DNA of 64,000 bases from Streptomyces sp. WZ.A104 (GCF_002382885.1 NZ_NWVL01000010.1:62001-126000); one strand, 5' to 3'; positions 42,887-51,870 are shown, counted from the stretch's first letter. Numbers and translations: made by a program. Notes: generated from the sequence alone by a model not told the origin.

Positions 42887-43160
42887 TCGACGCGCCGCGG
42901 AGCACACGCGCTTCAGGTCGACACGACCTCGCGTCGCCAGGTGTGCGGATCGTCGCGCGGCGCGCAACGCAACCGGAACGGCGCAAGCCGGTCGAAGTGT
43001 CGACCGGAGGGTGGACGGCCGCCTCGGAGGGGCACTTTGCCCGGACATTGCCGTATATGACAGGCACATGGCAGGCCTGCGACGAGCTCCAGTGGGGTTC
43101 TCGCGAGGCCCGGCAGCCGGTTCTCCATACGGGCGACGCCGGGAATTAACCGATGATGCC

Positions 43161-43188
43161 TTGTCATGCCCCGTTCTACGCGCATAGT
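43161..43188 (+). promoter_or_regulatory. Candidate promoter of the secreted nuclease gene
   Basis: TTGTCA (43161-43166) and CATAGT (43183-43188) are 16 bp apart, followed by a T run, 37 bp before the GTG start. GAGGGG lies upstream of that start. Confidence 0.45.
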
Positions 43189-43224
43189 TTTTGGCTCTTA
43201 CCACCAAGCTGAGGGGCACCTCCC

Positions 43225-45633
43225 GTGCAGATATACAGATCCGGTTCCGTTCTGCTGACCGGCGCCGTCGCCGCCGCGCTCGCGGTGACCGCCCTGCCCG
43301 CCGCCCAGGCGGCCCCGTCCGCCACCGCCGTCATCTCCGAGGTGTACGGCGGCGGGGGCAACTCCGGCGCGACGCTGACCCGGGACTTCGTCGAGCTGGC
43401 CAACGCCGGCTCCGCGCCCTTCGAGGTCGGCGGCCTCAGCGTCCAGTACCTGCCGGGCAGCCCGTCGGCCGGCTCGCGGTGGCAGGTCTCCGAGCTGTCC
43501 GGGTCGATCGCGCCCGGTGGCCGCCACCTGGTCGCCCAGGCCAAGGGCAACGGCGGAACGGTCGCGCTGCCCACCGCCGACGCCACCGGCACGATCGCCA
43601 TGGCGGCGGGCAGCGGCACCGTCGCCCTGGTCTCCGGGACGGCCCCGCTCACCTGCAAGTCCGCGGCGGACTGTGCGGCGGACACCCGGATCGTCGATCT
43701 GGTCGGTTACGGTTCCGCGGTCGTCCGGGAAGGCAGTGGCCCGGTCCCCGGCGCCTCGGCCACCGCGTCCGTCGCGCGGGCCGCCTCGCTCGCCGACACC
43801 GACGACAACGCCGCCGATCTCACCGCGGGAACCCCGACGCCGGTCAACACGAAGGGCGAGACGTCCGGCGGCGGGCAGGAGCCCGAGGAGCCCGGCCCCA
43901 CCGAGCCCGGCGACGTGAGGATTCACGACATCCAGGGCACCACCCGCCTCTCCCCGCTCGACGGCACGATGGTGGACGGGGTCCCGGGCGTCGTCACCGG
44001 CGTACGGAGCAGCGGCTCTCGCGGCTTCTGGATCCAGGACACCGCGCCCGACAACGACCCGCGCACCAGCGAGGGCCTGTTCGTCTACACGGGCTCCACC
44101 GCACCGTCCGTGGCGGTCGGGGACTCCGTCCTGGTCAGTGGCAAGGTCGGCGAGTACCGCCCCGGAAGCAGCACCCAGTCGATCACCCAGCTCACCGCGC
44201 CCCGCACCACCGTGCTGTCGTCCGGCAACGCGCTGCCCGACCCAGTCGCGCTCAACGCCCGTTCGGTGCCCGGCCGTTACGTGCCGTCTGCGGACGGCGG
44301 GACGATCGACGGGCTGACCCTGGACCCTTCCCGGTACGCCCTGGACCTGTACGAGGCGCTGGAGGGCTCCCGGGTCGAGATCGCCGACACCCGGGTGACC
44401 GGGGCGACGACCGCGTACGACGAGATCTGGGTGACCGTGAAGCCCTGGGAGAACCGCAACCGGCGCGGCGGCACGGTCTACGCCTCGTACGAGGACCAGA
44501 ACACCGGCCGGCTCAAGGTGATGTCGCTGGACCCAGCGCGTCCGGTGCCGACCGCGAACGTCGGTGACGTGCTGAAGGGCCGCACCACCGGAGTCCTCGA
44601 CTACGCCTCGTACGGCGGCTACAACGTGCAGGCCACCGAGATGGGCACGCTCGTCGACAAGAAGCTGCGGCGCGAGGTGACCCGCAAGCAGAGGTGGAAC
44701 GAGCTCGCCGTGGCCACGTACAACGTGGAGAACCTCGACGCCCTGGACGACCAGGACAAGTTCGACACCCTGGCCGAGGGCGTCGCGGTCAACCTCTCCT
44801 CCCCCGACATCGTCTCGCTGGAGGAGATCCAGGACGACAACGGCCCCGTGAACGACGGCACGACGGGCTCCGAGGCCACGCTGAAGCGGTTCACGGACGC
44901 GATCGTCGCGCAGGGCGGGCCGCGCTACGAATGGCGCTACATCGCCCCCGAGAACAACAAGGACGGCGGTCAGCCCGGCGGCAACATCCGTAACGTCTTC
45001 CTTTTCAACCCGAAGCGGGTCTCCTTCACCGACCGGCCGGGCGGGGACGCCACCACCGCGGTGCGGGCCGTGGACACGTGGTGGGGCGTGAAGCTCTCCG
45101 CGTCCCCGGGGCGGATCAACCCGACGAGCCCGGCGTGGAACAACAGCCGCAAGCCTCTGGTGGGCGAGTTCGTCTTCCGGGGCAGGCCGGTCTTCGTCAT
45201 CGGCAACCACTTCGCGTCCAAGGGCGGCGACCAGCCGCTGCACGGCCGCTACCAGGAGCCGACACGGTCCTCGGAGACGGATCGCATCCAGCAGGCCGCC
45301 GAGGTCAACGCCTTCGCCGCCGACCTGCTGAAGGCGGACAGGTCCGCGAAGGTCATCACGCTCGGGGACATCAACGACTTCGAGTTCTCCCCGACGATGA
45401 AGACGCTGACCAAGGGCGGAGTCCTCAAGCCCCTGATCACGACGCTGCCCGCCTCGGAGCGGTACAGCTATGTCTACGACGGCAACTCGCAGACGCTGGA
45501 CCACATCCTGACGAGCCCCGGCATCCGGCGCTTCGACTACGACGTGGTGCACATCAACGCCGAGTTCGCCGACCAGGCGAGCGACCACGACCCGCAGGTG
45601 GTGCGGATCAAGGTCGGCGGGTTCTGGCACTGA
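43225..45633 (+). CDS. Secreted extracellular nuclease (lamin-tail plus EEP domains)
   Basis: An 802-residue secreted protein. A signal peptide (about 1-30, ending QAA) is followed by a lamin-tail-like domain (ISEVYGGGGNSGATLTRDFVELAN), a YhcR-like OB-fold region around 230-470, and a C-terminal endonuclease/exonuclease/phosphatase domain from about 490. Catalytic landmarks are YNVENLDALDD, SLEEIQDDNGP (metal Glu), GNHFASKGG, LGDINDFEFSP and SDHDPQVV. It should cleave extracellular DNA or RNA to salvage phosphate or nucleosides. GTG 43225 is chosen with GAGGGG upstream. Salvaged nucleobases could feed the purine pathway of this window. Confidence 0.9.
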   Translation: MQIYRSGSVLLTGAVAAALAVTALPAAQAAPSATAVISEVYGGGGNSGATLTRDFVELANAGSAPFEVGGLSVQYLPGSPSAGSRWQVSELSGSIAPGGRHLVAQAKGNGGTVALPTADATGTIAMAAGSGTVALVSGTAPLTCKSAADCAADTRIVDLVGYGSAVVREGSGPVPGASATASVARAASLADTDDNAADLTAGTPTPVNTKGETSGGGQEPEEPGPTEPGDVRIHDIQGTTRLSPLDGTMVDGVPGVVTGVRSSGSRGFWIQDTAPDNDPRTSEGLFVYTGSTAPSVAVGDSVLVSGKVGEYRPGSSTQSITQLTAPRTTVLSSGNALPDPVALNARSVPGRYVPSADGGTIDGLTLDPSRYALDLYEALEGSRVEIADTRVTGATTAYDEIWVTVKPWENRNRRGGTVYASYEDQNTGRLKVMSLDPARPVPTANVGDVLKGRTTGVLDYASYGGYNVQATEMGTLVDKKLRREVTRKQRWNELAVATYNVENLDALDDQDKFDTLAEGVAVNLSSPDIVSLEEIQDDNGPVNDGTTGSEATLKRFTDAIVAQGGPRYEWRYIAPENNKDGGQPGGNIRNVFLFNPKRVSFTDRPGGDATTAVRAVDTWWGVKLSASPGRINPTSPAWNNSRKPLVGEFVFRGRPVFVIGNHFASKGGDQPLHGRYQEPTRSSETDRIQQAAEVNAFAADLLKADRSAKVITLGDINDFEFSPTMKTLTKGGVLKPLITTLPASERYSYVYDGNSQTLDHILTSPGIRRFDYDVVHINAEFADQASDHDPQVVRIKVGGFWH

Positions 45634-45715
45634 GGCACCGCCCCGGCACGCGGACCGGCCGCTATGAGGTCCGCCCGCCGGGGGCGCTGTCAGGTCCGGC
45701 CCGCCGGGGTCTCTC

Positions 45716-46618
45716 TCAGGTCCGCCCCACCGGGGTGCCCGCCTGGCGCGGCAGGGCGACCGCGCCGGTCACCGGCTCCCGCTCGGTGAGGAACCGGGAG
45801 ACCAGCGCGGCCACCTCGCCGGCCCGCTCCAGGACCACCCAGTGGTCGGACTCCTCGATCGTCAGGAACCGGCTGCCCTCGATCGTCGCGGCGAACTCCC
45901 GCTGCCGCGCGGGCGACGTCACCGTGTCGTGCTCTCCGGCGAAGACCAGCGCCGGTACGCCGGTGAGTCCGCCGGAGAAGTCGGGCCGGTCGCCCAGCGC
46001 CCGGTGCAGGGAGTCCGCCGCGTGCGGGGAGTGGGCGAGCGCGTGCAGGAACGAGCGCCGAACATAGCGTCGGGCCAGTTCCCTGCGGTGTACGGGCCGT
46101 TCGGGGTCGAGGCACATCAGCGCGTCGGCCGCGAGCGCCGCGAACCCCTCGCGGTCGCCGCCCGCCAGCAGCTCCCGCGCCCGCTCCCAGCGGTCCACCT
46201 GGGCCTCGTCGATGTGCACCGGGACACCGCCGAGGGCGAGCCGGGCCACCCGCTCCCGATGGTGCTGGGCGAACCCGAAGGCGATGGCGGTGCCGTAGGA
46301 GAAGCCGAAGAGGTTGATCCGGGGTGCGCCGAGGTCGTCAGCGATCCGCAGGACGGCCCGGCGCAGGAGACCGGCGCTCGGCCCGGGCGGAAGTGAGTCG
46401 GCGGTGCCCATGCCGGGCAGGTCGGCGGTGACCACGTCGGTGGCCGGGCCCAGGTGGTCGTCCATCTGGGGCCAGCCGAACATGCCCTGGAGCGCGCCGC
46501 CGAGAATGAGCGTGGGTGCGGTGGCCGGGGCCGCCCCGCCGCTGCGGTCGTACGGCAGGACGCGGTAGCCGTAGCGCACTCCGTCGACCGACAGCGTCCG
46601 GATGATCTCCTTGGGCAT
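45716..46618 (-). CDS. Alpha/beta-hydrolase
   Basis: A 300-residue alpha/beta-hydrolase. Nucleophile elbow GFSYG (INLFGFSYGTAIA) is intact; the acid Asp is in FAGEHDTVT and the catalytic His is near the end in EESDHWVVLE. It is the third gene of a unit led by an ACP and a ketosynthase, 22 bp after the ketosynthase stop, and AGGAG precedes the ATG. As such it may be a thioesterase or transacylase for the ACP product. Substrate unknown. Confidence 0.88.
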   Translation of the reverse strand: MPKEIIRTLSVDGVRYGYRVLPYDRSGGAAPATAPTLILGGALQGMFGWPQMDDHLGPATDVVTADLPGMGTADSLPPGPSAGLLRRAVLRIADDLGAPRINLFGFSYGTAIAFGFAQHHRERVARLALGGVPVHIDEAQVDRWERARELLAGGDREGFAALAADALMCLDPERPVHRRELARRYVRRSFLHALAHSPHAADSLHRALGDRPDFSGGLTGVPALVFAGEHDTVTSPARQREFAATIEGSRFLTIEESDHWVVLERAGEVAALVSRFLTEREPVTGAVALPRQAGTPVGRT

Positions 46619-46640
46619 GTACTCCTGCGTTCCCTTCCGG

Positions 46641-47903
46641 TCAGGCCCTGGTGAGGACGAGTGCCGCGTTGTGGCCGCCGAAGCCGAGCGAGGTCTTGAC
46701 GGCGCAGTCGAAGGAGGCGCTGCGGGCCTCCTTGGCCACCACGTCGACCGGGATCGCCGGGTCGGGCGCGTCCAGGTTGACGGTGGGCGGGATGCGTTGG
46801 TGCTGGAGGGCGAGAACGGCGAGCGCGGTCTCGATGCCGCCCGCCGCGCCGAGGGTGTGCCCGGTCATGGCCTTGGTGGAGGTGACGAGCGGGCTCTCGC
46901 CGAGGACCCGGCGGAGCATGGTCGCCTCGATCAGGTCGTTGGAGACCGTCGAGGTGCCGTGCGCGTTGACGTGCCCGACGTCGGACGGGGAGAGGCCCGC
47001 GTCGGCCAGGGCGCTGCGCAGGGCGCGTTCGATGCCGAGGCCGTCCGGGTCGGGGGCGACCGCGGAGTGGGCGTCGCTGGAAGCTCCGTAACCGCCCACG
47101 TGGGCACGGACGGTGGCGCCCCTGGCGCGGGCGTGGTCCGGGTGCTCCAGGACGAGCAGCCCGGCGCCCTCGCCGACGACGAAGCCGTCGCGGTGGGTGT
47201 CGAAGGGGCGGCAGGCGGCCTCGGGGTCCTCGCGGCGGGTGGAGACGGCCTTGAGGCGGCAGGCGCTGGCGATCAGGAGGCGGGTGCAGGTGGATTCGGC
47301 GCCGCCCGCGATGACGATGTCGCAGGCGCCGGAGCGGAGCATCTGGTGGGCGGTGCCGATGGCGACGGTGCCGGACGAGCAGGCGGTGGAGACGGCCTGG
47401 CTGGGTCCGTGGAGGCTGAGGTCCAGACTGACGCTGCTGGCGGCGCCGTTGACGACGCTGAGGGGGGCGAGCTTCGGGGAGACCCGGCGGGGGCCGCGGT
47501 CGGCGAGGGCGGCGCTCTGCTCGTCGTAGAAGGGCAGCCCGCCGTGGGCGGAGCCGATGACGACGCCGACCCGGCCGCTGTCCCAGACGGACGGGTCGAG
47601 CCCGGCGTCCGCGACGGCCTCGCGGGCGGCGATGACGGCGAGTTGGGCGAAACGGTCCATCAGCCGCTGGGCGGCGACCCCGAGCGCGGCCCCCGGGTCG
47701 CAGTCGGTGACGGAGTAGAAGAAGTCGCAGGGCAGTTCGGCCAGTTCGGGCCGGGGTCCCACGTTCGGCGCGAGGCCCTCGGTGACGCCGCGCCAGGCGG
47801 CGTCCGCGCCCGTACCGGCCGCGGTGACCAGGCCGACCCCGGTGACGGCCGCGGCGTACGGGGCGGGTGCCGGGCGGCGGTAGGCCCGGGCGGCGGCGCT
47901 CAC
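46641..47903 (-). CDS. Beta-ketoacyl-ACP synthase (FabF-like)
   Basis: A 420-residue condensing enzyme of the KAS II type. The Cys-His-His triad is intact: C175 in VSTACSSGT, H315 in VNAHGTST, H349 in KAMTGHTLGAAGG. Both thiolase-fold halves are present. GTG 47903 overlaps the ACP stop by 4 bases. Such a condensing enzyme paired with one ACP and a hydrolase, away from the main fatty-acid genes, suggests a small dedicated lipid or acyl product rather than house-keeping fatty-acid synthesis. Confidence 0.93.
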   Translation of the reverse strand: MSAAARAYRRPAPAPYAAAVTGVGLVTAAGTGADAAWRGVTEGLAPNVGPRPELAELPCDFFYSVTDCDPGAALGVAAQRLMDRFAQLAVIAAREAVADAGLDPSVWDSGRVGVVIGSAHGGLPFYDEQSAALADRGPRRVSPKLAPLSVVNGAASSVSLDLSLHGPSQAVSTACSSGTVAIGTAHQMLRSGACDIVIAGGAESTCTRLLIASACRLKAVSTRREDPEAACRPFDTHRDGFVVGEGAGLLVLEHPDHARARGATVRAHVGGYGASSDAHSAVAPDPDGLGIERALRSALADAGLSPSDVGHVNAHGTSTVSNDLIEATMLRRVLGESPLVTSTKAMTGHTLGAAGGIETALAVLALQHQRIPPTVNLDAPDPAIPVDVVAKEARSASFDCAVKTSLGFGGHNAALVLTRA

Positions 47904-48133
47904 GCGGCGACCTTGACGTGGACGGCCTCGATGAGCCGTCCGACGGTGTCGCGGGAGGTGAGCGCGACGTCCTCCAGGTCCACGTCCAGCCGGTCCTCGA
48001 TGAGCAGCCGCAGCTCCTCCAGCGCGAGGGAGTCCAGCCGCAGCCGGTGCAGCGGGACATCGGGGCGGATGGCCTCGGGGTCGGTTCCGAACTTCGTCAC
48101 CAGCAGGGCGCTGATCTCTTCCGAAGTGCTCAT
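47900..48133 (-). CDS. Acyl carrier protein
   Basis: A 77-residue ACP with the phosphopantetheine Ser in RLRLDSLALEEL, the DSL motif. It is acidic and full length for the family. ATG 48133 has AGGAGAG upstream. It starts the ACP-ketosynthase-hydrolase unit and is translationally coupled to the ketosynthase. The local ACP differs from the house-keeping type in its basic N-terminus (LLVTKFGTDPEAIRP). Confidence 0.93.
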   Translation of the reverse strand: MSTSEEISALLVTKFGTDPEAIRPDVPLHRLRLDSLALEELRLLIEDRLDVDLEDVALTSRDTVGRLIEAVHVKVAA

Positions 48134-48382
48134 TCGGCTCTCCTGGGCTCGGTGACGCGGTGACGCCGGCCGCGTGTGAGGGGAGGTGGGGGGAGGGGCC
48201 ATCGGGGGACGCCGGCTGCTCCGGAAGGACCCTTTATACGCCTTCGCGGACGGGTTCCCGGTCCGCGTTCCCCCGTGCGGAGGGCGGTCAGTCCAGGTGT
48301 ACGAATCCCCCGCTGCGGGGTTGGGCGGGTGCCAGGATGGTGCGCAGCCCGTACGGGAGAGCGAGAGAGAAGGAGCAACCGG

Positions 48383-48829
48383 ATGACGACGGAGCAGGAC
48401 GGACGCGGCGAGGTCGTGCTCAACCCCACCGAGTGGGTCGCCCGGCAGGCCGAGCTGTACGAGTCCTCCGGCGGCACGAAGGGCACCACTCAGCTCGGTG
48501 TGCCCTGCCTGCTGCTGGACTACGTGGGCCGGCGCAGCGGGCTCGTCCGGCGCACGGTGCTGATCTACGGGCGGGACGGCGAGGACTACTTGATCGTGGC
48601 GTCCAACGGCGGCTCGGCACGGCCACCGCAGTGGTATCTGAACCTCCTGGCGAATCCCGAGGTCGAACTCCGGGTGGAGACCGAGCGGTTCGGGGCGATC
48701 GCGGCGACCCTGCCGGCGGAGGAGAAGGCGCGGGTGTGGCCGGGTCTGGTGGAGCTGTTCCCGCGCTACGCCCAGTATCAGGCGGCAACCGAGCGGGACA
48801 TCCCCGTCGTCCGGCTGACACGGCGCTGA
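48383..48829 (+). CDS. Deazaflavin (F420)-dependent nitroreductase family protein
   Basis: A 148-residue protein of the DDN family. Conserved elements are LLDYVGRRSGLVRRTVLIYGRDGEDYLIVASNGG, PPQWYLNLLANPEVELRV and the C-terminal Y-rich YAQYQAATERDIPVVRL. The family binds F420 and reduces quinones, nitroimidazoles or other electrophiles. A site AGAAGGAG precedes ATG 48383. It is followed by a flavin nitroreductase gene in the same orientation, so the two may share a redox function. Confidence 0.9.
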   Translation: MTTEQDGRGEVVLNPTEWVARQAELYESSGGTKGTTQLGVPCLLLDYVGRRSGLVRRTVLIYGRDGEDYLIVASNGGSARPPQWYLNLLANPEVELRVETERFGAIAATLPAEEKARVWPGLVELFPRYAQYQAATERDIPVVRLTRR

Positions 48830-48911
48830 GGGAGGCCGCCGGGGCGGGCCCCGGCAGCCCCGGTCCCGCAGCGCTGATGGCGGGCCGGTCCGGGCCGTAC
48901 ACTCCGCGATC

Positions 48912-49643
48912 ATGACCATGGAAAAGGTTCAGACCGACCCGTCCGCCCCCGGCGGCCCCGCCCTCTTCGCCACCATGTCCACGATGCGCGCCATGCGCCG
49001 CCTCAAGCCGGACGCGGTGCCGGACGAGACGGTGGAACAGCTCATACAGGCCGCCGTCTGGGGGCCCAGCGGCGGCAACATGCAGTGTTACGAGTACGTG
49101 GTGGTGACCGACCGCCAGGTGATGGCGCGGCTGGCGCCGCTGTGGAAGCGGTGCGTGGACGCGTATCTGGCGACGACCGGGAAGTACGCGCCCGAGGGCA
49201 TGGACGAGGCGGCGTACGGCCGGATGGTGGCGGCGATCGAGTACCAGCGCGACCACTTCGCCGAGACGCCGGTGCTGATCGTGCCGTGCTACCGGTTCCC
49301 GGAACCGCGCCTGGACGAGGAGGGGCTCGCGGCCTCGGCGCGGGCGCTGGGCCCGGCGGGCACGGAGCACATGATGACCACGCGGACGCGCTTCCAGGCG
49401 CTGGCGGAGGGCTCCTGTGTCTACCCCGGGGTGCAGAACCTGCTGCTCGCGGCCCGGGGACTGGGGCTCGCGGCGAACATCACCATCTGGCATCTGATGC
49501 TCGAACAGGAGTGGAAGCAGGAGCTCGGCATCCCGGAGGACATGGCGACGTTCGCCGCGATCCCGGTGGGGTGGCCGCGGGGCAACTTCGGGCCCGTACG
49601 GCGTCGCCCGGTGGCCGACGTCATCCACCGCGACCGCTGGTAG
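48912..49643 (+). CDS. Nitroreductase-family flavoprotein
   Basis: A 243-residue FMN-type nitroreductase. Landmarks are MRAMRRLKPDAVPDETVEQLI at the start, WGPSGGNMQCYEYVVVTD, and a C-terminal IPVGWPRGNFGPVRRRPVADVI that matches the last motif. The middle region (YPGVQNLLLAARGLGLAANI) binds flavin. It likely reduces nitro compounds, quinones or a halogenated substrate. It follows the DDN-like gene with about 80 bp between; the perfect hairpin after it (49674-49704) ends the unit. Confidence 0.88.
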   Translation: MTMEKVQTDPSAPGGPALFATMSTMRAMRRLKPDAVPDETVEQLIQAAVWGPSGGNMQCYEYVVVTDRQVMARLAPLWKRCVDAYLATTGKYAPEGMDEAAYGRMVAAIEYQRDHFAETPVLIVPCYRFPEPRLDEEGLAASARALGPAGTEHMMTTRTRFQALAEGSCVYPGVQNLLLAARGLGLAANITIWHLMLEQEWKQELGIPEDMATFAAIPVGWPRGNFGPVRRRPVADVIHRDRW

Positions 49644-49673
49644 CCGAGGCTTCGTCAACCGACACGGACTCCC

Positions 49674-49704
49674 CTGCCGGGTGATGCCCGTGTTCACCCG
49701 GCAG
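49674..49704 (+). terminator. Nitroreductase terminator
   Basis: Perfect 11-bp arms (CTGCCGGGTGA at 49674-49684 and its complement at 49694-49704), 9-nt loop. A second short hairpin follows at 49736-49762 (AGGGGTGT / ACACCCCT). Confidence 0.75.
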
Positions 49705-49770
49705 ACCCACCGAACTTTCAACTCCGCTGCACTCTAGGGGTGTTGCAGCCCGACACACCCCTTCAACTCG

Positions 49771-49799
49771 TTGTCATGCCCAGCCCGTATCGATAGCCT
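49771..49799 (+). promoter_or_regulatory. Candidate promoter of the secreted amidase gene
   Basis: TTGTCA (49771-49776) and TAGCCT (49794-49799) are 17 bp apart. Transcription would begin near 49806, only about 10 nt before the hairpin terminator at 49815. Confidence 0.5.
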
Positions 49800-49814
49800 G
49801 ACCGTGCTCCACGT

Positions 49815-49854
49815 CCCTCTGGCCGACCCCGGCCGGAGGGCTTTTCTCTTCTCT
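49815..49854 (+). terminator. Intrinsic terminator inside the amidase leader
   Basis: An 11-bp stem (49815-49825 paired with 49830-49840, one G-U pair), 4-nt loop, and an immediate T-rich tract CTTTTCTCTTCTCT. It lies between a plausible promoter and the amidase ATG at 49881. It is unusual for Streptomyces to have so many T residues, so premature termination is likely. Control by attenuation or a short leader RNA is possible. Confidence 0.7.
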
Positions 49855-49880
49855 CCCCACTCCACAGAGCAGGAGCCCTC

Positions 49881-51434
49881 ATGCCCCTACGCACCGCAGC
49901 CCGCACCCGGGCCCGGGTCTGCGCCCTGGCGGTCCTCACCGCCGCGGCGCTCCTCGCCACCGGGCACCCGGCCAATGCGGCACCGCAACGGGACACGGCC
50001 GACCCGATGAACCGCGCCTTCGCCGAGGCGGCCCAGGAGCACGGCGTACCGCGCGATCTGCTGGCCGCCGTCGGCTACGGCGAGTCCCGGCTGAACGGTC
50101 ACGCGGGCGAGCCCAGCCAGGCGAACGGCTATGGCGTGATGCACCTGGCGAGCAACCCGGTGAACCGCTCCCTGGAGAAGGCCTCCGAGCTGACCGGCGA
50201 GAGCACGGCGCGGCTGCGCCGGGACACCGCGGCCAACATCCTCGGCGGTGCGGCCGTCCTGCGCGACCACGCCGACGCGCTGGGCCTGGACGCCGCCGAG
50301 CGCCGCGACGTGAACGCCTGGTACCCGGCGGTCGCCCGGTACAGCGCCGCCGACGGACCGGCCGCCGCGCTCTACGCGGACGCCGTCTTCACGTTCCTCG
50401 CCAAGGGTGTGACCGCGACGGTGGGCGACGGCGAGCAGGTGCTCGTACCGTCCCGCCCGGTCGCCCCGGACAAGGGGGCGCTGTCGGCGTCCGACCTGTA
50501 CGTCCAGAGCCAGGACTACCCCTCGGCGCGCTGGGTGCCCGCCCACTCCTCGAACTACACCGTCAACCGATCCGCGACCGTCGACAAGGTGGTCGTTCAT
50601 GTCACGCAGGGCTCGTACGCGGGCTCCATCAGCTGGTTCCAGAACCCTGCCTCCCAGGTCAGCGCCCACTACGTGATCCGCTCTTCGGACGGCGAGGTCA
50701 CCCAGACGGTCCGGGACAAGGACACGGCTTGGCACGCCCGCAGCGCGAACGCCTCGTCCGTCGGGATCGAGCACGAGGGGTGGGTCGACAACCCGGCCTG
50801 GTTCACGGACGCGATGTACCGCTCCTCGGCCGCCCTGACCTCCCACCTCAGTGCCAAGTTCGACATCCCGAAGAACCGGTCGCACATCGTCGGGCACAGC
50901 GAGGTTCCGGGCAACGACCACACCGACCCGGGCGACCACTGGGACTGGGACTACTACATGGAGCTGATCGGCGGCGACCCGGGCAACGGCGGCGACGGCC
51001 TGACCTTCCCCGTGTACACGACCCAGCAGTCCGGCTCGGCGGGCCCGCAGGTGACGGCCGTCCAGACGCTGCTCACCCAGCAGGGTTACGAGCCGGGCAC
51101 GGTGGACGGCCACTTCGGGCCCAACACGAAGAGCGCGGTGGAGGCGTTCCAGCGGGCCCGCTCCCTCGACGCCGACGGCATCGTCGGCCCGAAGACCTGG
51201 ACGGCCCTGCTGTCGGCGGGCACGACCCCGCTCCTGTCCCAGGGCAGCTCGGGCGACGCGGTGAAGCGCCTCCAGCGCGCCCTGACAGCGGCGCTCGGCA
51301 CCACCGTCGACGCGGACGGCAGCTTCGGCCCGGCCACGGAAACCGCCGTACGCGGCTACCAGAACAGCCGCAAGCTGGGCGTCGACGGCAAGGTGGGGCC
51401 GGAGACGTGGAAGGCGTTGCAGGGCGGACGGTGA
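49881..51434 (+). CDS. Secreted N-acetylmuramoyl-L-alanine amidase with two peptidoglycan-binding domains
   Basis: A 517-residue secreted wall hydrolase. A signal peptide (about 1-34) precedes a transglycosylase-like helical region (GVPRDLLAAVGYGESRLNGH at 54-73), an Amidase_2 domain (about 210-360) with zinc His in VVVHVTQG and IVGHSEVPGNDHTDPG, and two PG_binding_1 repeats at the end (GPQVTAVQTLLTQQGYEPG and GDAVKRLQRALTAALG). It cleaves the bond between muramic acid and L-Ala. It acts in the wall. The leader carries a terminator; a GGAG site precedes the ATG. Confidence 0.92.
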   Translation: MPLRTAARTRARVCALAVLTAAALLATGHPANAAPQRDTADPMNRAFAEAAQEHGVPRDLLAAVGYGESRLNGHAGEPSQANGYGVMHLASNPVNRSLEKASELTGESTARLRRDTAANILGGAAVLRDHADALGLDAAERRDVNAWYPAVARYSAADGPAAALYADAVFTFLAKGVTATVGDGEQVLVPSRPVAPDKGALSASDLYVQSQDYPSARWVPAHSSNYTVNRSATVDKVVVHVTQGSYAGSISWFQNPASQVSAHYVIRSSDGEVTQTVRDKDTAWHARSANASSVGIEHEGWVDNPAWFTDAMYRSSAALTSHLSAKFDIPKNRSHIVGHSEVPGNDHTDPGDHWDWDYYMELIGGDPGNGGDGLTFPVYTTQQSGSAGPQVTAVQTLLTQQGYEPGTVDGHFGPNTKSAVEAFQRARSLDADGIVGPKTWTALLSAGTTPLLSQGSSGDAVKRLQRALTAALGTTVDADGSFGPATETAVRGYQNSRKLGVDGKVGPETWKALQGGR

Positions 51435-51498
51435 GGCGGGGACCGGCGCGGGGCGCCCGGGACTGCCGTGCGCGCCCCCGCCCCGGTACCGTCGCCCT

Positions 51499-51870
51499 GT
51501 GTGCCACTACGCCATGACCCGGTACAAGCTGCACTTCGCCTGCGTCGGTTGCCGCGTCAGCTTCAAGCGGCATCCGGCGCAGGACCGGGAGCAGCCCTGC
51601 CCGAACTGCGGCCGCGCCCTCCTCTGCGCGGGTCACGACTTCGCCCCACCGCCGCGCCGTGACACCGCGGCCTGGGGCGCGGTGTCGGCCGTCCTGGCCG
51701 CGGGCCTGCGCTACGAGGGGCTGGAGGTGTGCGGCTGCGGCAAGGAGCCGCGCTTCCGCCCCCGCACGCGTGCCGAGGTGCGGGCCCGGCTGGCCGTGGC
51801 GGACCGCGACGGGGTGCCCGCCGCCGAGGCCCTGGCCCGCCGCGACGCGTCGGTCCCGGAGCCGGACTGA
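51499..51870 (+). CDS. Zinc-ribbon protein of unknown function
   Basis: A 123-residue protein. Two Cys pairs (CVGC at about 15-18 and CPNC at about 34-37) form a zinc ribbon in FACVGCRVSFKRHPAQDREQPCPNCGRALL. A CGCG and basic C-terminal tail (RFRPRTRAEVRARL) follow. Very similar small proteins are common in Streptomyces; their function is not known to me. GTG 51499 is used, but ATG 51514 is possible. It is 64 bp after the amidase stop and may be co-transcribed. Confidence 0.8.
   Translation: MCHYAMTRYKLHFACVGCRVSFKRHPAQDREQPCPNCGRALLCAGHDFAPPPRRDTAAWGAVSAVLAAGLRYEGLEVCGCGKEPRFRPRTRAEVRARLAVADRDGVPAAEALARRDASVPEPD

Noticed and set aside
49692..49702. GTTCACCCGG-type PHO-box-like sequence upstream of the amidase gene
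   Set aside because: It is one arm of the perfect nitroreductase terminator (49674-49704) and has no second 11-bp direct repeat, so it is not a convincing PhoP site.
49660..49880. A c-di-AMP (ydaO) riboswitch, often found before Streptomyces wall-hydrolase genes
   Set aside because: The conserved aptamer segments are not present, and the leader between promoter and ATG is too short for it.
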